A stretch of DNA of 19,876 nt from Desulfovibrionales bacterium (GCA_012727515.1 JAAYGZ010000268.1:1-19876), one strand, 5' to 3'. Positions 8,150-18,033 are shown, counted from the first letter of the stretch. The notes: generated by a model from the letters alone, not told the origin. Numbers and translations are program-made.

Positions 8150-8399
8150 CACTGTCTCCGGAATTAAAACGCTGGCTGATGGTTTCAGCCTGGATAGAAG
8201 ATAAAATACAATGATTAGAGTCAGTAATAATGATGGAGCGGGTTTTGCGGCCTTGCGTGGCATCAATGAGCCGTCCAGCCTGCCTGGCTTCTTCGCGCAA
8301 GCGGCGCATGGGTGAGGATGTGGGGCCAATAATGGCCACAACCCGGCTTGCAACCACGGCATTGCCAAATCCGATATTTAAAAGCCTTTTTTTCTCCAT
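8142..8399 (-). CDS. RemA/DUF370 family DNA-binding regulator
   Basis: An 85-residue protein starting at ATG 8399. Its sequence follows the family almost end to end: [20 protein letters not shown], then [20 protein letters not shown] and [19 protein letters not shown]. In Bacillus subtilis RemA is an oligomeric DNA-binding activator of biofilm matrix genes. In proteobacteria the role is not established, though the gene regularly sits between yicC and gmk, as it does here. The start lies one base after the yicC stop, with the GGAG of the last yicC codons serving as ribosome site. The frame continues upstream into yicC, but the family start is the Met used here. Confidence 0.93.
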   Translation of the reverse strand: MEKKRLLNIGFGNAVVASRVVAIIGPTSSPMRRLREEARQAGRLIDATQGRKTRSIIITDSNHCILSSIQAETISQRFNSGDSDD

Positions 8400-8400
8400 G

Positions 8401-9282
8401 CTACTCCAGATTCTGAATCTGCTCCCGGCATTTTTCCAGCTCAGCCTTAAAATTAACAACCACCTGACTGACCTGGGTATTCTGACTCTTGTTGCCGCAG
8501 GTGTTAATCTCCCTAAAGCATTCCTGAACCATGAAATCAAGTTTGCGTCCAATGGGCTCGCTGGTCTGAAAATAGTTGTCAATGCTGCGCAAATGGATTT
8601 CCAGCCGGGTCAGCTCTTCTGACACATCAACTTTATCGGCCAAAACAGCCAGTTCCTGCAGCATGCGGTCCGGGTCCACGGTTATGCTGGTTTCTGCCAG
8701 AAGTTTGTTGATACGTTCCTGCATCTGGGCCAGGCGTTCAGCAGCTGTGCCCTGGGCCAGCGTTTTTATTTCCGCAACCATCTGGCCCAGAGTGGCAAAC
8801 CGGGCGCACAGGTCTGCCTGCAGGGCCTGGCCTTCGTGCTGGCGCGAGACATCCCAGTCAGCCACAGCCCGTTCCAGAGTTGCCGTAAGGTCTGCCAGCA
8901 AAGCCGGGTTATCAATGTTGCCCATGTCCCGCCACAGGCCCTGCACAGCAAGCAGGCGATTTAAGTCAGGGGTAAAGGGGTGATTATTTTCTGCAGCAAG
9001 CGCGCTGAGTTGGCGCAGCATGGCACTGGCCAGGGTGGTATCCAGGCTTATGGACTGCAATTCGGGATTTAAAATTTTCAGACCTAAAAACAGCTCCACC
9101 CCTCCTCGCGCTGCCACTGCCCGTACCACGGCTTCCCAGGTTTTCTGCAGGCCATACAGGGTGGGCGGAATTTTCCACTTCAGGTCCAGGTGGCGATTAT
9201 TCAGACTGCGAATTTCCCAGGTCAGGCTCCAGTTGTCTGTATTTGTGGTAGCGCGGCCATAGCCAGTCATACTTTTGGGCAT
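8401..9282 (-). CDS. yicC: YicC-family endoribonuclease
   Basis: A 293-residue protein of normal family length. The conserved N-terminus SMTGYGRA and [16 protein letters not shown] are present. So is the C-terminal DUF1732 block with [23 protein letters not shown] and the closing [11 protein letters not shown]. Escherichia coli YicC is an endoribonuclease implicated in decay of a small RNA; the substrate here is unknown. AAGGA lies 6 bases before the ATG. The first 16 bases overlap the end of the DUF4416 gene. Its place beside remA-like and gmk is the common arrangement across many bacteria. Confidence 0.95.
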   Translation of the reverse strand: MPKSMTGYGRATTNTDNWSLTWEIRSLNNRHLDLKWKIPPTLYGLQKTWEAVVRAVAARGGVELFLGLKILNPELQSISLDTTLASAMLRQLSALAAENNHPFTPDLNRLLAVQGLWRDMGNIDNPALLADLTATLERAVADWDVSRQHEGQALQADLCARFATLGQMVAEIKTLAQGTAAERLAQMQERINKLLAETSITVDPDRMLQELAVLADKVDVSEELTRLEIHLRSIDNYFQTSEPIGRKLDFMVQECFREINTCGNKSQNTQVSQVVVNFKAELEKCREQIQNLE

Positions 9283-9830
9283 GGGATGTCCTTGTTGTTG
9301 TGAGTGGAATGCAGTGAAGTTTTGTACATTTCCCGCAGAATCGTCAAATGGGCCTTGATCTCCGGACTGGCATAGTCAGGAAAGGTCCAGGGCAGGTCAA
9401 ACCAGTCTCCTTTGTGAAAGATAAGGGTCAGATCAGCCCAGATGCCGTCATGCAGATACACGCGGTGGGAAAAATTTTTGCCTGTGGCCAGGATCAGGCG
9501 TTCCTGGGTGATGTACCCAGGGTCCAGGTTAAAAAGCCTGCGCCCGGCCCTGGTCCAGGCACATTCCAGGGCATTGGTGGCCAGTTTCAGGGCTGGCAGG
9601 GCGTCCAGGGCCAGGGGCCGGGCAAAAGAAAGAATACGCCGGCCAATGGGCGTGCCAAGCTCTGCGTCATAGTATCTGGTCTGTGTAAAGGGAATGAGCT
9701 CTGATTCGTAATCAATTGGCCCGGCCAGATCTTCCAGGTCAGGGCGCAGGGCTGGCCAGAACGCATCCCAGTGAGCGCTGAGCACGGAAAGCACGGTACG
9801 GGCTGGTTGGGGCAGGCTGGGCACACTCAT
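9267..9830 (-). CDS. DUF4416 family protein
   Basis: A 187-residue soluble protein matching what I know of DUF4416. Conserved pieces include FTQTRYYDAELGTPIGRRIL, LKLATNALE, RRLFNLDPGYI, LILATGKNFSHRVYL and WTFPDYASPEIK. The many conserved Asp, His, Lys and Arg residues suggest an enzyme, but no reaction is assigned to the family and I give none. AGGAGA lies 7 bases before the ATG. The ATGA at 9830-9827 overlaps the mtaB stop. In Desulfovibrio-type genomes and relatives it is commonly found near yicC. Confidence 0.88.
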   Translation of the reverse strand: MSVPSLPQPARTVLSVLSAHWDAFWPALRPDLEDLAGPIDYESELIPFTQTRYYDAELGTPIGRRILSFARPLALDALPALKLATNALECAWTRAGRRLFNLDPGYITQERLILATGKNFSHRVYLHDGIWADLTLIFHKGDWFDLPWTFPDYASPEIKAHLTILREMYKTSLHSTHNNKDIPCPKV

Positions 9831-11143
9831 GACAAGGTCTCCTGATCCGCCGGATCTGTCTGCGCAACACGCAGGCCCTGCTGTATAACTGCCACCGGGC
9901 GCACCTGGACAGGTTTTCCGGGCACAAGCTGGCTGGTTGTCTCAATCTGACAGTCCACATAAAATTCATTGACGCCCTGGTTGGTTTGTTCGGGAATAAC
10001 CGTCATGACTGGCAGGTTAAGCAGATGACGGAGAAAATCCTGACGTTTGTCCTGCACCAGCGCACGCAGGTCTTTGGCGCGTTGGCGGCGCAGGTGTCCG
10101 GGCACCTGTCGGGGAAAACGCGCCGCAGCTGTGCCTGGTCGCTCAGAATAGGGAAAAATATGGGCGTATGTCAGGGGCAGGCCCTGCACCACCTGGCTGG
10201 TCTGACGGGCATGGTCTTCTGTTTCACCGGGGAAACCAGTGATAAAGTCCGCGCCCAGACCAAAAACAGGCCAGATGCGGCGCAGTTCCTCTACAAAACC
10301 AGAAATATCTTCAGGGCTGTAATGGCCACGCCCCATGCGGCGCAGAATTTCCGGGCTTCCGCTTTGCACAGACAAATGCAGGTGCGGGCACACCAGGCGT
10401 GAGCCAGCCAGGGTATCCAGAGCCTTGGCGTGCAGGTCTGCCGGCTCCAGAGAGCTGATGCGCAGGCGCATCTGTCCCGAGCAGACCGGAGCCAGGGCAG
10501 CATCCACCGCGGCCAGCAAATCCCAGAAATCACAGCGCGGGGTCAGGTCGCGGCCATAATGACGCAGATTAATGCCGCACAGGGAAAGTTCATAGATTCC
10601 GGCTTCTGCCAGGCGCTTGGCCTCAGCAATGACTGCGGCTGGTTCCCGGCTCACAGACGCGCCCCTGGTTGCAGGAATAATGCAGTAGGTACAGCCATGC
10701 GAGCAGCCATCCTGGACCTTGAGCACAGCGCGGGCACGGTGATACTCTGTAATATGCAGCGGCGGAAAATGCGCTCCAGACTGCACAGGCCGGGAGGCCA
10801 GGCCCAGGCCTGGAGTTGTTTTGTCCTGCTGGCGCACCACCTCGTCCACGCCAGGCAGGGCAGCAATACGCTCCAGATCGGCTTCCACTGCGCATCCTGC
10901 AATGATGATCCGGGGCTTGGGGCACAGGGCTGCCAGCGTGCGCGTGAGTTTGGCCAGGTCTGAAATGGCGCGTTCCGTAACCGCGCAACTGTTGATCAGC
11001 ACCATGTCTGCCTGAGCCGGGTCATCTGTTTCCGTCATTCCGGCCGCACACCAGGCTTCGCGCAGGGCCTGGGATTCGTACTGATTGACCTTGCAGCCCT
11101 GGGTCAGCAGGCAAAAACAGAGGTCAGGCGTAAAACATATCAT
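9827..11143 (-). CDS. mtaB: tRNA (t6A37) methylthiotransferase MtaB
   Basis: Radical-SAM enzyme that adds a methylthio group to t6A at position 37 of ANN-decoding tRNAs, giving ms2t6A. It has 438 residues. The UPF0004 domain holds Cys17 (LTQGCKVNQYES), Cys53 (NSCAVTE) and Cys84 (AGCAVEAD) for the auxiliary 4Fe-4S cluster. The radical-SAM cluster motif is CSHGCTYC (147, 151, 154). Later motifs are SSLEP, LHLSVQSGS and GADFITGFPGETE. A C-terminal segment of ~60 residues fits a TRAM domain. The short LTQGCKVNQYES head and overall length favour MtaB over MiaB or RimO. The ATGA start overlaps the mnmA stop, so two anticodon-loop modification enzymes are translationally coupled. Confidence 0.93.
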   Translation of the reverse strand: MICFTPDLCFCLLTQGCKVNQYESQALREAWCAAGMTETDDPAQADMVLINSCAVTERAISDLAKLTRTLAALCPKPRIIIAGCAVEADLERIAALPGVDEVVRQQDKTTPGLGLASRPVQSGAHFPPLHITEYHRARAVLKVQDGCSHGCTYCIIPATRGASVSREPAAVIAEAKRLAEAGIYELSLCGINLRHYGRDLTPRCDFWDLLAAVDAALAPVCSGQMRLRISSLEPADLHAKALDTLAGSRLVCPHLHLSVQSGSPEILRRMGRGHYSPEDISGFVEELRRIWPVFGLGADFITGFPGETEDHARQTSQVVQGLPLTYAHIFPYSERPGTAAARFPRQVPGHLRRQRAKDLRALVQDKRQDFLRHLLNLPVMTVIPEQTNQGVNEFYVDCQIETTSQLVPGKPVQVRPVAVIQQGLRVAQTDPADQETLS

Positions 11144-12189
11144 GAATTTTCCAGAGGTTCAGGGACAATCAGGGCCCCGGCCAGCACATCGCCATCCGGG
11201 GAATACACGGCTGCCACCTGGCCTGGGGTGGCAATGGGCCGGGGCTGGTCAAAGGTAATGTTCAGGCCCTGGTTGCTGTTCCACTGTACCTGGGCCAGGG
11301 CCGGGCGCTGGCGATACATGGTCTGAACCAGAACCTGGGCAGGCCAGTCCTGGGGATTGCGCAAAAAATTGGGTGGTCCGGTGCGCACTGTCCGGGCCAG
11401 GGACTGCGATTTTGGCCCGACAATAAGCCGATTGCCTGAGTGGTCTTTGGCCAGCACGTACAAGGGTTCAGTAAAGGCCACGCCCAGGCCTTTGCGCTGG
11501 CCCAGAGTATGGTTCCACAAACCTGCATGCCTGCCCAGCACCGTGCCATCACGCAAGGTAATGGGGCCGGGACCAGAAAGCATGACCTGACGCTGGCGCA
11601 GAAACTCCCGGTAGTCATGCGGGATAAAACAAATTTCCTGGCTTTCTGCAGGCACTGGCGCACTCAGGCCGCGCTGGGCCAGGGCCTGACAGGCCTGGTC
11701 TTTGGTCCATGCTGCCAGGGGAAAATGCACATGGCGCAGGCGCTCACGCGGCACAAGAGATAAAAAATAACTTTGGTCTTTGAGCGCATCAAGACCTCGG
11801 CCCAAACAAGGGCCATCAGCGCGTTGTTCCAGGCGGCAATAATGCCCGGTGGCCAGGGCCGTGGCTCCCAGGGCCAGGGCCTGGTCCAGGAGCAGACCAA
11901 ATTTCATGGCCGGATTGCACAGGGCGCAGGGGTTCGGGGTCTGGCCCTGCTGATAGGCCGCAATAAAAGGAGCAATCACCAGGCGTTCAAATTCCTGGCG
12001 CAGGTCAAGCACATGCCAGGCAATGCCCAGCTTTTCACACAAGGCGCGTAACTGGTCATCCAGGGCTGCATCAGCCTGGGGCGCAAAACGGGCGTGCACA
12101 GCCATAACTTCTGCCCCGGATTCCCGGAGCAGAAGCAGGCTTAACAGGGAGTCAGTACCTCCACTTATGGCAACAGCAATACGAGTCAT
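11140..12189 (-). CDS. mnmA: tRNA 2-thiouridylase MnmA
   Basis: Thiolates U34 of Lys, Glu and Gln tRNAs to s2U, using ATP and a relayed sulfur. The protein has 349 residues. The PP-loop is AISGGTDS (9-14 for SGGTDS; Thr in place of the usual Val). The two catalytic Cys are Cys88 in NPCALCN and Cys187 in SQEICFIPHDYREFL. ATGHY, KDQSYFL and the LGQRKGLG segment of the central domain are present. No clear Shine-Dalgarno site precedes the ATG, and gatA ends only 14 bases upstream, so initiation may depend on ribosomes coming from gatA. ThiI lacks this domain order, so that alternative is unlikely. Confidence 0.95.
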   Translation of the reverse strand: MTRIAVAISGGTDSLLSLLLLRESGAEVMAVHARFAPQADAALDDQLRALCEKLGIAWHVLDLRQEFERLVIAPFIAAYQQGQTPNPCALCNPAMKFGLLLDQALALGATALATGHYCRLEQRADGPCLGRGLDALKDQSYFLSLVPRERLRHVHFPLAAWTKDQACQALAQRGLSAPVPAESQEICFIPHDYREFLRQRQVMLSGPGPITLRDGTVLGRHAGLWNHTLGQRKGLGVAFTEPLYVLAKDHSGNRLIVGPKSQSLARTVRTGPPNFLRNPQDWPAQVLVQTMYRQRPALAQVQWNSNQGLNITFDQPRPIATPGQVAAVYSPDGDVLAGALIVPEPLENS

Positions 12190-12203
12190 GCCAGGGGCTG
12201 GAT

Positions 12204-13697
12204 TTATCGGCCAGCCACGTATGGGAGGCCAGGCATTGGCAAGGTCGGGAGGTGAGCTTCCAGGCGAGCCGCCACGGTCAGCAAAGACTCTTCCTGCAAG
12301 GTATTGGCAAAAAACTGCAACCCCACAGGCAGGCCCGTGTCAGCGCCAAGGCCCACAGGCAGGCACAGGCCAGGCAAACCGCTTAAGTTCAGGGCAACAG
12401 TGAACACGTCTTTCAGATACATCTGCAGGGGATCTGTTGTGTTTTCACCCAGGGCAAAGGCCGTGGTCGGGCTGGCCGGGCCACAGATCACGTCACACTG
12501 CTGCAGGGCATCCAGAAAATCCTGGCGAATCAGGCGGCGCACCTGGGCTGCTTTTTTGTAATAGGCGTCATAATAGCCGGCTGAAAGAACATACGTGCCC
12601 AGCATAATACGGCGCTGCACTTCTTCACCAAATCCTTCGCTGCGGGAATTGACGTACAAGGCCTGTAAGTCTTCAGCCTGAGCACTGCGATAGCCATAGC
12701 GTACCCCGTCAAAACGGGCCAGGTTAGAGCTGGCTTCGGCCATGGCCAGAATATAGCTTGTGGCAATGGCGTACCTGGTATGGGGCAGGGACAGCGGCAC
12801 AATTTCCGCGCCCAGGGATACTGCCAGGTCAAGGGCGGCACGGCAGGTGGACTCCACTTCTGCGGCCAGGCCCTGGCCCCAGTATTCTTCAGGCATACCA
12901 ATACGCACTCCGCGCAATGATCCGCCCTGGGCCAGGGCCTGGGTGATCTGCCCCGCATAATCCGGCACAGGAGCAGTCATGCTCGTGGAATCCAGCGGAT
13001 CATGACCGGCAATAACCTGGAGCACTGTTGCGCAGTCACGCACAGTACGGGTCATGGGTCCGGCCTGGTCAAGGGATGAGCCATAGGCCACGAGTCCGCG
13101 CCTGGATACCCGGCCATACGTGGGTTTCATGCCCACAATGCCACAAAAACTGGCTGGCTGGCGAATAGACCCGCCTGTGTCAGTGCCAATGGAGGCAAAA
13201 CACTGTCCCGCAGCCACGCTGGCCGCTGATCCGCCGCTGGAGCCGCCAGGCACATGGGCCAGGTTCCAGGGATTTTTGGTTGGTCCGTACGCGGAATTTT
13301 CTGTGGAAGAACCCATGGCAAATTCATCCATATTGGCCTTGCCCAGAATAATGGCTCCGGCTGCCTTGAGCTGGGTCACGCAGTGGGCGTCGCACACTGG
13401 TTCAAAATGTTCCAGCATCCTGGAGCCGCAGGTTGTGGGCATACCCACAGTGGCCACAACATCTTTAAGGATAATGGGCACGCCCCACAAAGGCTGGGCC
13501 GGGTCAGGGCCTTTGGCATCCAGGATGCGGGCCTGGTCCAGGGCCTGGTCAGCGGCCACATGCAACAGGGCTGAAAGATGGGGTTCTGTACGTTCAATAC
13601 GTGTCAGGCAGGCAAGAGTTGCGTCCGTGGCAGAGACCTCGCGGGCACATAAAAGATCACGCACCTGGGTCAGGGAATGCTGGCAAAGATCAGACAT
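12204..13697 (-). CDS. gatA: Asp-tRNA(Asn)/Glu-tRNA(Gln) amidotransferase subunit A
   Basis: Glutaminase subunit of GatCAB. It frees ammonia from glutamine for conversion of misacylated Glu-tRNA(Gln) and Asp-tRNA(Asn). It has 497 residues, normal length. The amidase-signature catalytic set is Lys78 ([10 protein letters not shown]), Ser153 in [10 protein letters not shown] and Ser177 in [36 protein letters not shown] is the GatA-typical substrate region. GAGGA lies 4 bases before the ATG, 18 bases after gatC. The partner gatB, which carries the transamidase and tRNA-binding parts, is not in the window and must be elsewhere for the complex to work. Confidence 0.97.
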   Translation of the reverse strand: MSDLCQHSLTQVRDLLCAREVSATDATLACLTRIERTEPHLSALLHVAADQALDQARILDAKGPDPAQPLWGVPIILKDVVATVGMPTTCGSRMLEHFEPVCDAHCVTQLKAAGAIILGKANMDEFAMGSSTENSAYGPTKNPWNLAHVPGGSSGGSAASVAAGQCFASIGTDTGGSIRQPASFCGIVGMKPTYGRVSRRGLVAYGSSLDQAGPMTRTVRDCATVLQVIAGHDPLDSTSMTAPVPDYAGQITQALAQGGSLRGVRIGMPEEYWGQGLAAEVESTCRAALDLAVSLGAEIVPLSLPHTRYAIATSYILAMAEASSNLARFDGVRYGYRSAQAEDLQALYVNSRSEGFGEEVQRRIMLGTYVLSAGYYDAYYKKAAQVRRLIRQDFLDALQQCDVICGPASPTTAFALGENTTDPLQMYLKDVFTVALNLSGLPGLCLPVGLGADTGLPVGLQFFANTLQEESLLTVAARLEAHLPTLPMPGLPYVAGR

Positions 13698-13715
13698 GGA
13701 TTCCTCGGCAAATAC

Positions 13716-14000
13716 TTAAATGATGCGGGGAACGACGAAACTTTCGCCGTTGGTTTCAGGGGCGTTGCGCAGGAGGTCTGCGCGGGAGATGTCCTGGCGC
13801 ATAACATCAGGTCGCAGCACGCTGACATGCTCAACCGGCGTGTACATGGGTTCTACGCCAGAGGTATCCAGGCTGTTCAAGGTATCCATATAGCCAAGAA
13901 TATCATCCATCTGGGCGGCCAGACGTATGGCCTGGTCCGGACTTATTGCCAGTTTGGCCAGGGCTGCAATGCGCTGGGCCTTGTCAGGGGTTATGCTCAT
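13716..14000 (-). CDS. gatC: Asp/Glu-tRNA amidotransferase subunit C
   Basis: A 94-residue belt subunit that holds GatA and GatB together. Family features: VxRIAxLAKLAISPDQ-like N-terminal helix, the DILGYMDTLNSLDTSGVEPM segment, and the closing LLRNAPETNGESFVVPRII. GAGGAACCC precedes the ATG. It lies 12 bases after the LpoA-like gene and 18 before gatA, so it is surely in the same transcript. Confidence 0.95.
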   Translation of the reverse strand: MSITPDKAQRIAALAKLAISPDQAIRLAAQMDDILGYMDTLNSLDTSGVEPMYTPVEHVSVLRPDVMRQDISRADLLRNAPETNGESFVVPRII

Positions 14001-14012
14001 GGGTTCCTCAGG

Positions 14013-15956
14013 TTACTGCTTGCTAGGTTGAAGTTGCTGCCGACGCTGTTCACGGCGCTGCTGTCGTGCCTCACGGGTCTGACGCATCTGCTCCAGGTCG
14101 GCCAGGGTCATGCCTTGTTCTGTGGGCCGAAAAATAAACATATTCTGGGTTGCTTTTCCTGCTTCCCAATGAATGGGGGCCATGCTCCAGGCCAGGTGCG
14201 TGCCTGCCAGGGTCAGGGCCTGGTTAAAGGCTTCACTGCTCTGGCCTGCATCCCCTCCCAGCATGGTTGCCAGGCGGACAAAATCATAGCCCAGCGCAGC
14301 CCAGGCATCAGCCGTGCCTCCACTCTCGGTCATCAGTTGCTGCAATTTCTGGGTGGCCTGCGAGCCACTCTCCTGGTCCCAGGTGCCAGGGAACAGGGCC
14401 AGGTCAAAATACTGGGCTTCCACATGAGCGTCAGCCACGTTCTGGCTCCATACCTGTGGCCCGAGAAAAATAAGCCTGGTTTCCTCATAATAAAAAAACA
14501 AGGGCACCAATTGCTGGGCGCTGCTCAGAGAATCCGGCAGAAACACGGCCTGAAAATCCGGCTCAGGGTTCATGGCTTCTTTGTTGCCCATTGCAGTGCG
14601 CAAGACTTCTGCCACGGTTTTGGTCCAGGTCTGCGGAGCATTGATGTCGTAGCTTCGCGTGGTGCTTATTTTTTTGCCACTCAGGGCTGCCTGATCCTGA
14701 AAAACCTGGCTCATGGCAGTGCCAAAACGATCTTGCGGATAGACCACTGCATACGAAGACACGTCAAGACTCTCTGCTGCGCGCAGCACAGCGCGAGCCT
14801 GGTCGTTTGGACTGCTGAAAAAACGCCAGGCATACAGTCCTTCTTCTTCCACTGCGGGTAAAAAGGTTAAAAATCGTACGGCATGGTGCAGGTTGGCCTG
14901 GCGGATACGTTCCCACACTTCCTTGCGCAATGGCCCGCCAACAATAGTGCCTGGGGGCAGGGCTTTTATATCCTCAAACATGGTTGGCGCTTCAGTGTTA
15001 ATCACTTTGACCCCGGCTCCGCCTGACTGAACCCGGCGCTCACGCCAGGCACAATCAGCGCCCTGGGCGATTTTCCAGCCAACCTGGGCATAGGGGCCAG
15101 ACAAAGGCACCAGCACCGCCACATTGGCACTCGGTGTTGCGCCCAGACCCTGCTCCATATTGCGCAGGCTGGTTGCAAAAAAGTCCTGATTGGCCAGTTT
15201 GCCTGCGGCCACAATTTCAGCCAGGCCGGGATAGATGCTGGGCCACAGACTCATGTCCGCGTGCAAACGCTGGGTATTGCCGGACCAGACAAGCATGGAC
15301 CAGGGATAGATCGTGGGGTCTGCGCCAGGAAAAGAATGGAGGATGGAATCCAGAGTCTCCACAGAAAGGGAGTCTGCCTTGGCCAGGGCCAGTGTTTCCA
15401 ACGCGCTTTGTGTGCCCTTGTCCGGAGCCGCCCCATAGAGCAGGCCCAGAGTCTCAAAGGCCTGGCCGTACTGGTTTCGCTCCCAGTAATGCTCCGCCAG
15501 TTCCAGACCTGCTGCCTCACGAGTGGTCCAGTCCAGATCTGTGCGGCTGACCAGTCCCGCAAGCTGGGCAGTGTACGCTGATTGACCCTGACGAGCCTGA
15601 ATCAGGCGAGCATTGGCCTGGTTCCAGGACCATGAAGACGTGGCAGCGCTGTTTTCTGCCTGCCATTGCTGGAGCGCGGTTTCAGCAAGATCAAATTCGC
15701 CGATCTGAATGGAGTTGGTCACGGACTTGTTCCAGGCTTCATTACGCGCCGTGTCCGCTGACTGGGCCACGCCCATGTGTTTTTTATATTTTTCCAGGGC
15801 CTTGGCTGGATCTTGGGCCTTGTATCCCGGCAAGGCTGGCTGCTGGGCCGGAGCAGAGCGGATAACTGTTTTGGGAGCGCACGCAGTCAGCCCCAAAAAC
15901 ACCAGCAAAGTCAGCAATGTATAGCGCAGGGAAATATACTCAGCATTGATCATCAT
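14013..15956 (-). CDS. LpoA-like outer-membrane lipoprotein (penicillin-binding protein activator)
   Basis: From ATG 15956 the protein has 647 residues. It begins with a lipoprotein signal: hydrophobic LLTLLVFLGLTAC with lipobox LTAC and Cys26. Ala at +2 predicts the outer membrane. Residues ~60-260 are helical and TPR-like (alternating A/L/E/W repeats such as GEFDLAETALQQWQ). From ~285 a type-1 periplasmic-binding fold begins (SANVAVLVPLSGPYAQVGWK) and continues to ~600. The tail is Gln/Arg-rich. This order matches LpoA, which activates the peptidoglycan synthase PBP1A in Escherichia coli; the same role here is an inference. AAGGTGG lies 3 bases before the tandem ATGs; the frame extends 41 codons further upstream without signal-peptide character. 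It is the first gene of the long run. Confidence 0.87.
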   Translation of the reverse strand: MMINAEYISLRYTLLTLLVFLGLTACAPKTVIRSAPAQQPALPGYKAQDPAKALEKYKKHMGVAQSADTARNEAWNKSVTNSIQIGEFDLAETALQQWQAENSAATSSWSWNQANARLIQARQGQSAYTAQLAGLVSRTDLDWTTREAAGLELAEHYWERNQYGQAFETLGLLYGAAPDKGTQSALETLALAKADSLSVETLDSILHSFPGADPTIYPWSMLVWSGNTQRLHADMSLWPSIYPGLAEIVAAGKLANQDFFATSLRNMEQGLGATPSANVAVLVPLSGPYAQVGWKIAQGADCAWRERRVQSGGAGVKVINTEAPTMFEDIKALPPGTIVGGPLRKEVWERIRQANLHHAVRFLTFLPAVEEEGLYAWRFFSSPNDQARAVLRAAESLDVSSYAVVYPQDRFGTAMSQVFQDQAALSGKKISTTRSYDINAPQTWTKTVAEVLRTAMGNKEAMNPEPDFQAVFLPDSLSSAQQLVPLFFYYEETRLIFLGPQVWSQNVADAHVEAQYFDLALFPGTWDQESGSQATQKLQQLMTESGGTADAWAALGYDFVRLATMLGGDAGQSSEAFNQALTLAGTHLAWSMAPIHWEAGKATQNMFIFRPTEQGMTLADLEQMRQTREARQQRREQRRQQLQPSKQ

Positions 15957-16015
15957 AAACCACCTTGTTCGTGTCCTGACTGTTGCTTTGCGCAGCATAA
16001 ACCGGGCGCACCAAT

Positions 16016-16045
16016 AAAAAAAGCCTGGCCCGTTGTGGGCCAGGC
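16016..16045 (-). terminator. Rho-independent terminator of dnaK
   Basis: On the minus strand GCCTGGCCC (16045-16037) and GGGCCAGGC (16031-16023) form a perfect 9-bp stem with a 5-base loop, followed directly by seven T residues (16022-16016). It lies 38 bases after the dnaK stop and isolates dnaK from the long operon downstream. Confidence 0.92.
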
Positions 16046-16083
16046 GCAGAGTATAGAGAGCGGCAAATTGCCGTGTCAATGGC

Positions 16084-17985
16084 TTACTTCACTTCTGTGT
16101 AATCAGCATCCACCACATCATCGTCATCTTTGGCAGGGCCACCAGCAGCAGGACCGGCCGGGCCATGCTGTGCTCCGGCATCAGTTTTCTGGGCATAGAG
16201 CTGTTCAGCCAGTTTGTGCGAGGCCTGAGCCAGTTCGTCCATGGATTTCTGAATTGCATCAGCATCATCACTGTCCATAACGCTTTTCAGTGCCTCGGCC
16301 TTGGTTTCAATATCTGCCTTGAGCGCGGCGTCCACGTTGTCGCCCAGATCGCGGATGGATTTTTCCGTGGTATAGATCAGGGTGTCTGCACTGTTGCGCA
16401 CTTCAATGAGCTTTTGTTTTTTCTTGTCATCTTCCGCATTGGCTTCTGCTTCCTTGACCAGACGTTCAATATCCTTTTCACTCAGTCCGCTGGAGGCTGT
16501 GATGCGGATGGACTGCTCCTTGCCAGTGCCCAGGTCCTTGGCCGACACATTGACAATACCGTTGGCGTCAATGTCAAAGGTCACCTCGACCTGAGGCACG
16601 CCGCGTGGCGCAGCCGGAATGCCGGTCAGCTCAAAACGGCCCAGGGTCATGTTGTCTGCACACATGGGGCGTTCACCCTGCAGGACATGAATGGACACAG
16701 AGGGCTGGTTGTCTGCGGCAGTGGTAAAGGTATTGCTTTTGCGGGTCGGGATGGTGGTGTTGCGCTCAATGAGCCTGGTAAACACGCCGCCCAGGGTTTC
16801 AATACCAAGGGAAAGCCGAGTTACGTCAAGCAGAAGCACATCTTTGACATCACCGGCCAGAATACCGCCCTGAATAGCTGCCCCGGTGGCAACCACTTCA
16901 TCAGGGTTTACTGAGCGGTTAGGCTCTTTGCCAAAGAAATCCCCAACCTTTTTCTGTACCAGGGGCATACGGGTCATGCCGCCAACTAAAATAACCTCGT
17001 TAATATCGCTGGTTTTCAAGCCTGCATCATTCAGGGCCTTTTTACAGGGCTCAATGGTCCGGGCAATGAGGTGTTCACACATGGCTTCCAGTTTGGCCCT
17101 GGAGAGCTTGGTGGTCATGTGCTTGGGGCCATTCTGGTCCGCAGTGATAAAAGGTAGGTTAATGTCTGTTTCCATGGACGTGGACAGGTCTTTTTTGGCT
17201 TTTTCAGCAGCTTCTTTTAAGCGCTGCAGGGCCATTTTGTCCTTGGACAGATCAATGCCGTTTTCCTTTCTGAATTCTGCAACCAGGTAATCAATGATTT
17301 CATGGTCAAAATCTTCGCCGCCCAGAAAGGTGTCCCCATTGGTGGCGCGAACTTCAACAACATTATCACCCACTTCCAGAATGGAAATATCAAATGTTCC
17401 ACCGCCCAGGTCAAAAACCGCAATTTTTTCATTGGCTTTTTTATCTGCCCCATAGGCCAGGGATGCGGCAGTGGGTTCATTAATGATGCGCTTGACATCC
17501 AGGCCGGCAATACGGCCAGCGTCTTTGGTAGCCTGGCGCTGGAAGTCATTAAAATAGGCCGGAACAGTGATTACGGCCTCGGTCACGGTTTCGCCCAGAT
17601 AGGCTTCTGCGTCCTGCTTTAAGCGTTGCAGAATCTGCGCGGAGATTTCTGCCGGGCTGTATTTTTTGTCACCAACCTGCACATAGGCGTCATTATTGGT
17701 GCCAGAAACAATTTTATAGGGACTTTTGGCGACCCAATCCTTGAGTTTGGGATCGTCAAACTGACGGCCCATAAGACGCTTGACTGCAAAGATGGTTTTA
17801 TCTGCGTTGGTCACGGCCTGGCGTTTGGCAATCTCGCCCACCAGACGATCCTGGTCTGTAAAAGCGACAATGGACGGGGTAGTGCGACCACCTTCAGGGT
17901 TGGTGATACACTTGGCGTCTTTGCCTTCCATAACATACACACAACTATTGGTGGTTCCCAGATCAATTCCGATTATTTTGCCCAT
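16084..17985 (-). CDS. dnaK: Hsp70 chaperone DnaK
   Basis: ATP-driven chaperone of 633 residues from ATG 17985, with AAGGAG 6 bases upstream. The 16-codon extension to 18033 is rejected. Nucleotide-domain motifs are [12 protein letters not shown], the [20 protein letters not shown] region, [13 protein letters not shown] and LVGGMTRMP. The substrate domain follows, with IHVLQGER and [18 protein letters not shown], then the helical lid and a tail ending [14 protein letters not shown]. The interdomain linker reads [14 protein letters not shown]: Arg390 replaces a Pro that is nearly invariant in DnaK (P396 in Escherichia coli numbering). No grpE or dnaJ is adjacent in the window; it is transcribed alone. 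Confidence 0.97.
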   Translation of the reverse strand: MGKIIGIDLGTTNSCVYVMEGKDAKCITNPEGGRTTPSIVAFTDQDRLVGEIAKRQAVTNADKTIFAVKRLMGRQFDDPKLKDWVAKSPYKIVSGTNNDAYVQVGDKKYSPAEISAQILQRLKQDAEAYLGETVTEAVITVPAYFNDFQRQATKDAGRIAGLDVKRIINEPTAASLAYGADKKANEKIAVFDLGGGTFDISILEVGDNVVEVRATNGDTFLGGEDFDHEIIDYLVAEFRKENGIDLSKDKMALQRLKEAAEKAKKDLSTSMETDINLPFITADQNGPKHMTTKLSRAKLEAMCEHLIARTIEPCKKALNDAGLKTSDINEVILVGGMTRMPLVQKKVGDFFGKEPNRSVNPDEVVATGAAIQGGILAGDVKDVLLLDVTRLSLGIETLGGVFTRLIERNTTIPTRKSNTFTTAADNQPSVSIHVLQGERPMCADNMTLGRFELTGIPAAPRGVPQVEVTFDIDANGIVNVSAKDLGTGKEQSIRITASSGLSEKDIERLVKEAEANAEDDKKKQKLIEVRNSADTLIYTTEKSIRDLGDNVDAALKADIETKAEALKSVMDSDDADAIQKSMDELAQASHKLAEQLYAQKTDAGAQHGPAGPAAGGPAKDDDDVVDADYTEVK

Positions 17986-18033
17986 ACTGTACTCCTTATG
18001 AGGATAAAATGTCTGTTTTTGAAAAGTGGGCAT

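Noticed and set aside
8150..8368. 73-residue N-terminal extension of guanylate kinase
   Set aside because: It is the RemA-like gene read in the wrong frame; the 207-residue form matches the family length and has a ribosome site.
13677..14861. Long open frame of 394 codons on the plus strand
   Set aside because: It lies antisense to gatC and the LpoA-like gene, both firmly identified, and its protein has no recognisable motif. It arises from codon bias of the real genes.
9827..15956. High density of CCTGG, GGCC and GGCCAGG motifs across the housekeeping genes
   Set aside because: Explained by frequent Leu-Ala and Ala-Leu pairs written CTG GCC and GCC CTG on the minus strand; it follows the reading frame and does not look like an uptake or repeat signal.
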